Below are positions 60,718-64,000 of a stretch of 64,000 bases of DNA, piece by piece. Location: the NCBI GenBank assembly GCA_032173965.1, contig CM063288.1, forward strand, positions 22,290,001 to 22,354,000, given 5' to 3'. The position numbers and the translations under genes are program-made. Numbering within the stretch: the stretch's first letter is position 1; every line of letters starts with the position of its first letter. The notes below the pieces were generated by a model. It did not search any database. It was given only the letters and a program-made list of their open reading frames with translations, and was not told where the DNA came from. The DNA is from Sitta carolinensis. Its lineage: Eukaryota; Chordata; Aves; Passeriformes; Sittidae.

Positions 60718-60990
60718 TTATTCATACCGTGGATGAAACACTGGCTGATATTTGTAGCGGTTATTCATGACATGTCTGGTTGTGTTATGACCTTCCCTTT
60801 TTTATTGGTTTATTTGATGTTTGTGGTATTTTATATAATTGATATATGCCTCATGATATGTTTGGGAGCTTTCTAGTAATATACAACAGTGATTGTATGT
60901 CTGTAGTGGTGTTACATATTGCTGTTTGTGAGTTTTCTTGGCCAGGTCACCATTGTAAATAAAACTTGTTCTCAATAGATTTTTATGTGG
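60718..60990 (-). other. Tyr/His-rich frame with one internal stop
   Basis: A minus-strand frame of 62 sense codons, a TAA at 60802-60804 and 27 more codons to a second TAA. It has no ATG in the first part. The product is rich in Tyr, His, Gln and Asn (for example QTYHEAYINYIKYHKHQ, then NNRYKYQPVFHPRYE). By eye the DNA shows a degenerate periodicity near 20-21 bp, with gatatttgtag-, gacatgtctgg-, gatgtttgtgg- and gatatgtttgg-like phrases, so an eroded minisatellite would explain it. It may also be a broken terminal coding exon. I do not recognise a family. Confidence 0.2.
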
Positions 60991-60999
60991 TTAAAGATT

Positions 61000-62880
61000 T
61001 TGACTACTTGAGTGACTGATTGATGGACCATAAAGCTATTGCAAGCAGGACAACTGGGTATCATAAAAAAAGTGTCATTTGTATTTCTGATTCCAAACTC
61101 CATTTAGTTATCCTGATGTGTGTAGGTACCCACAGCATTTCATAGCCTTCTTCTTTGGACTTACAGCAGTGTTGCAGAATTTGGCTTGTTCTTAGGTAAT
61201 AATCCTCTACATCCATCCTCTGATACTCTAATGAGTCCTTTAGTGAAAACTCTACTAGGAAGTATATGGAAATTGTCTTTCTCCCCTCTCTCTCAGCTTC
61301 TCTTTTCCTCTCTTTCTCTCTTTGAGTTCCTCTTTCTTTTCCTTCCTTCTTTCCTTGTCTTTCTTGTCATGTTTTTGTGACATAAATAACAAATGAGAAT
61401 GAATAGTCCAACTAGTGCAGTGATGACTTTTCAAAGAGATTTTCAAATTCCCCTTGTAATATACAGATTACAAAAATTACTCAACTATTCTTTTATGTGG
61501 GCAATGCTTTGAGTTTCTGCAACCAAACCTATAGAAATTCTAATTAGTTGCACATAAAACCTATTTTTCACTTTCCAGACTAGGAAGATAATGCCAGTTT
61601 TTAGTTCATTACTATCCACTAATTTGTGCTAATGAACACCTCCAACTTCTATCCAGATGAGGAATAGTTCTGATGAAAAATAACATAGATCTCTCCTGCT
61701 TATGCAGAAACCCGTTAGTAGGATCTCTGTTGTAAACTTCCATTAGCATTTCCTGAGTCTGGTTAACAGATATTGGAGGATTTTTGTTCAGACATGGTTT
61801 GATTCTATCTGAAGTCAAGACCCTGGCTTGATATCTCATCAGAAAGTAATGCTTGCTGTTGCACATTCACTGCCTCCCTGCCCAAATGGGAATGTAGCAC
61901 AAGGTGCAGGTAGAAATTAGTATAGCAAGCTTTAGCTTTTCAAGGGAAAAGGGGAAAGAAAAGTGTGTGATCTCATCTGACAAGCCATGATCTTCTTTGT
62001 CTTAAGGAACCTGATAAGTTCAAAGCACAAAATCTTAATAGTAATGCCATTTAACAAAACCACTTTTGTCCATTTCCAGACACCTTAGGTCATGCTAAAC
62101 TCCAAGGCTGGCTGAAATGATGAAACTTACCGTCAACAAAGACACTGTTGTACAAATCACTAATTTCTCCCATCCCCCATCCCTTTTTGTTCTGTAACCT
62201 GGGGTTCACAAAACGAATTTAAAAGATACCGGGTTTCTTCTCAAGGTAGTTTTCTGCTAGTTCAGTATTTTGAATGGGCTCACACAGTTGTCAGAAACCA
62301 GTTAAGGCAGCACCAGAAGAGGACCATGGCTTTCCTAGGGCTCTGTGTGGCAACAATGACCTAGAAAAGTTCAGGCATGACTTTTGATGCGCTGCCTAGT
62401 CACAAAGGATCCTTGTGTAAAATCTAGGAGTAGAAAAGAAACTCAAAACTCATAGACTTTTTGAAAACTTGATTTCAGCATTTGCAGACGGATGGTTGTA
62501 TCAAAGAACATATACAAAGAGACAAGGACGACTTCTTATCCAATTTCTGTCTCCTACCTTCAAAGACAGCAAACTTAAAACTTCTGGTATTGAAACCATT
62601 TGATAGGGCTTTGGAGAACTAGTATTGCTTCTGACTGTTCTGCCAGAAACAGGAAGTAGCTTGAGCTTAGGATCTCATGGATCCTGACAGATTTGGTTAG
62701 ATTTTACTTTGGTTCTGAAACAGCAAAGCAACAAAAGAGAGAAGAAAATGAGTGAGTTGGTTTCTTGGCATATGTTTAAGGCACAGAGTAATGGTAAGGT
62801 ATACAATAACTGAATTCATAACCTTTCTTATTGTTTGTGTGAATTTAGATGATTATAACCAGTTGCTATTGTAACAGAAC
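61000..62880. other. AT-rich non-genic stretch
   Basis: No gene recognised. It contains the pyrimidine-rich tract at 61276-61368; the rest is unremarkable. Confidence 0.55.
61276..61368. repeat. Polypyrimidine low-complexity tract
   Basis: About 93 bases almost entirely C and T, with only a few A or G interruptions (for example cagc and ttgagtt). An imperfect CT/CTTT-rich tract. Confidence 0.85.
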
Positions 62881-62882
62881 AT

Positions 62883-62899
62883 CCCCCCCCCCCCCCCCC
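62883..62899. repeat. Poly-C, 17 C
   Basis: An uninterrupted 17-C run in AT-rich DNA. The minus strand is a G17 run, which can form intermolecular or shifting G-quadruplex structure and is prone to length errors. Confidence 0.95.
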
Positions 62900-64000
62900 A
62901 AGGAAATTATCTTTAGAAAATTTGCTTTATATGATTGTTAAAAGGGAAAATGAAGTATCTGCAGAAACTTTATCATGACTGTAAGGTAACATTCGTTGTT
63001 TTTTTTCTCTCCCTCAAACTCTGACATGAAGCTTTAAACAAAGATAAATCAATTTGTTTCCCATTCATCTTTGGTAAACCTCTAACTACTCATGCAGGTG
63101 CTGACAATTTCCATTGTGGCATACACAAGCTTTCCCCTTCTTTGCATATAAAATGCAAGACTAGCCAGAGCGTGCATTTTTTTCTCAAAAATGTGGTGTG
63201 TAAAATGATGGCAGATCTGCCTTCATGCACTTTTCAATGCTTACCTCTGAAGGTGTGCTCTCTTTTCCTACAGTATAGGCAAAGACTTTCTGATGCTGTG
63301 GAGCAGCATGATAGGAGATGATCCCTGCAAAAGCAGAAGCTGGGATAAATTGCTATTGTTTTTGTCTACTTTCCACTTCATAAATAATATTTTGTTTGCA
63401 TTTGCCTCTAAAAAAGTGTTCCTGAAAGCAGCATTCCAGCACCTATGAGATGTTATGGTAGTAGGAAGGTGAACTGGCAAGAACGATTGGAAAATACAAG
63501 TGTGCCTTAGCAGTTAGCAAAACTGGCATGTTTAAGAACAACTCCCTGCAAGCAGTAGTTCTCTGTATACAGCCTTAAAATTAGCCACAGCACAGGACAA
63601 TTCTAACTAGGAAACATGCTGGCACAAGCTCAGAAGAACCACCTTCTGAAAGGACACATGTAATTTATACCTCTGGCATGCTTGTAAGCAGAAAGCAAAA
63701 TTAGACTCAAAAATGCCCCATCTTCAATGTGAAGAATATGTATTTTAAGAGTAAACAAGTGAACATAAAACCCAGGCCAGACTGGATCAATTATTCTACA
63801 GGCTCAGAATTCTGCTTTCGCCAGTGGCCTGGGTTAGGTGCTTCAAAGAAAACAGCTGGCTAATTATGTGATGTCCTACATGGCAAAAAAGGCTGAGATG
63901 ACTCTTTCTTATCCCTGTGATCAGCTAACACCCTCAAGTATGAATTTGATGGCCCCTTCTAGTATGTAAAATTATAAATTATATTATTTGTCATAAAATT
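62900..64000. other. Non-genic stretch to window end
   Basis: No gene, RNA gene or known repeat recognised. Confidence 0.55.

Noticed and set aside
1..64000. CRISPR arrays, operons or other prokaryotic systems
   Set aside because: There are no regularly spaced identical repeats with unique spacers and no dense coding. CR1 elements and CpG islands place the DNA in a bird genome.

Overview
This window is vertebrate nuclear DNA and almost certainly avian. Four remnants of CR1 retrotransposons are recognisable, three of them showing the bird-type 3' end. There is also a fragment of an endogenous-retrovirus LTR of a type I recall as common in birds. Base composition is AT-rich with a few sharp GC/CpG-rich patches, long homopolymer and microsatellite runs, and no compact or operon-like gene packing. 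I cannot name the species; the CR1 tails and the LTR fit Neoaves best, which is inference.

No protein-coding gene can be called with confidence. The long open frames in the GC-rich patches are what low stop-codon density produces, and the others look like chance or repeat-derived frames. The window therefore reads as an intergenic stretch, a gene desert or a very large intron, with one strong CpG island (about 2.36-3.24 kb) and two smaller ones (about 14.16-14.30 kb and 50.29-50.52 kb) that may be promoters of unidentified transcripts.

Layout: 1-2.3 kb is AT-rich with no gene. 2.3-3.3 kb is a dense CpG island carrying a pyrimidine tract, an 11-copy GTCCC array that is a G-quadruplex candidate on the minus strand, a long poly-T and a CTCF-like site. 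3.6-3.9 kb has convincing splice-like signals. 4-13 kb is non-genic with a TCTA microsatellite and a MIR-like relic. 13-20 kb holds a set of perfect inverted repeats, a small CpG island and a plus-strand G-quadruplex candidate. 20.9-21.3 kb is a large GAAA array. 24.5 kb has an old LINE reverse-transcriptase C-terminus on the minus strand. 35.6-36.0, 42.5, 53.8 and 55.6-56.3 kb are CR1 copies, and 43.3 kb is the LTR fragment. 46.1-46.6 kb has an unrecognised protein-like open frame, 50.3-50.7 kb the third CpG island, and 60.7-61.0 kb a Tyr/His-rich frame with one internal stop. The rest is unremarkable AT-rich DNA, with short slippage duplications and possible relics of older amniote repeats.

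The most useful leads are the structure-prone promoter-like island with downstream splice signals, the 59-nt hairpin at 16.1 kb, the paired hairpins at 19.84-19.89 kb, the 13-bp inverted repeat at 13.0 kb and the unrecognised frame at 46.1-46.6 kb. All repeat-family names come from recognising motifs by eye, without database comparison.
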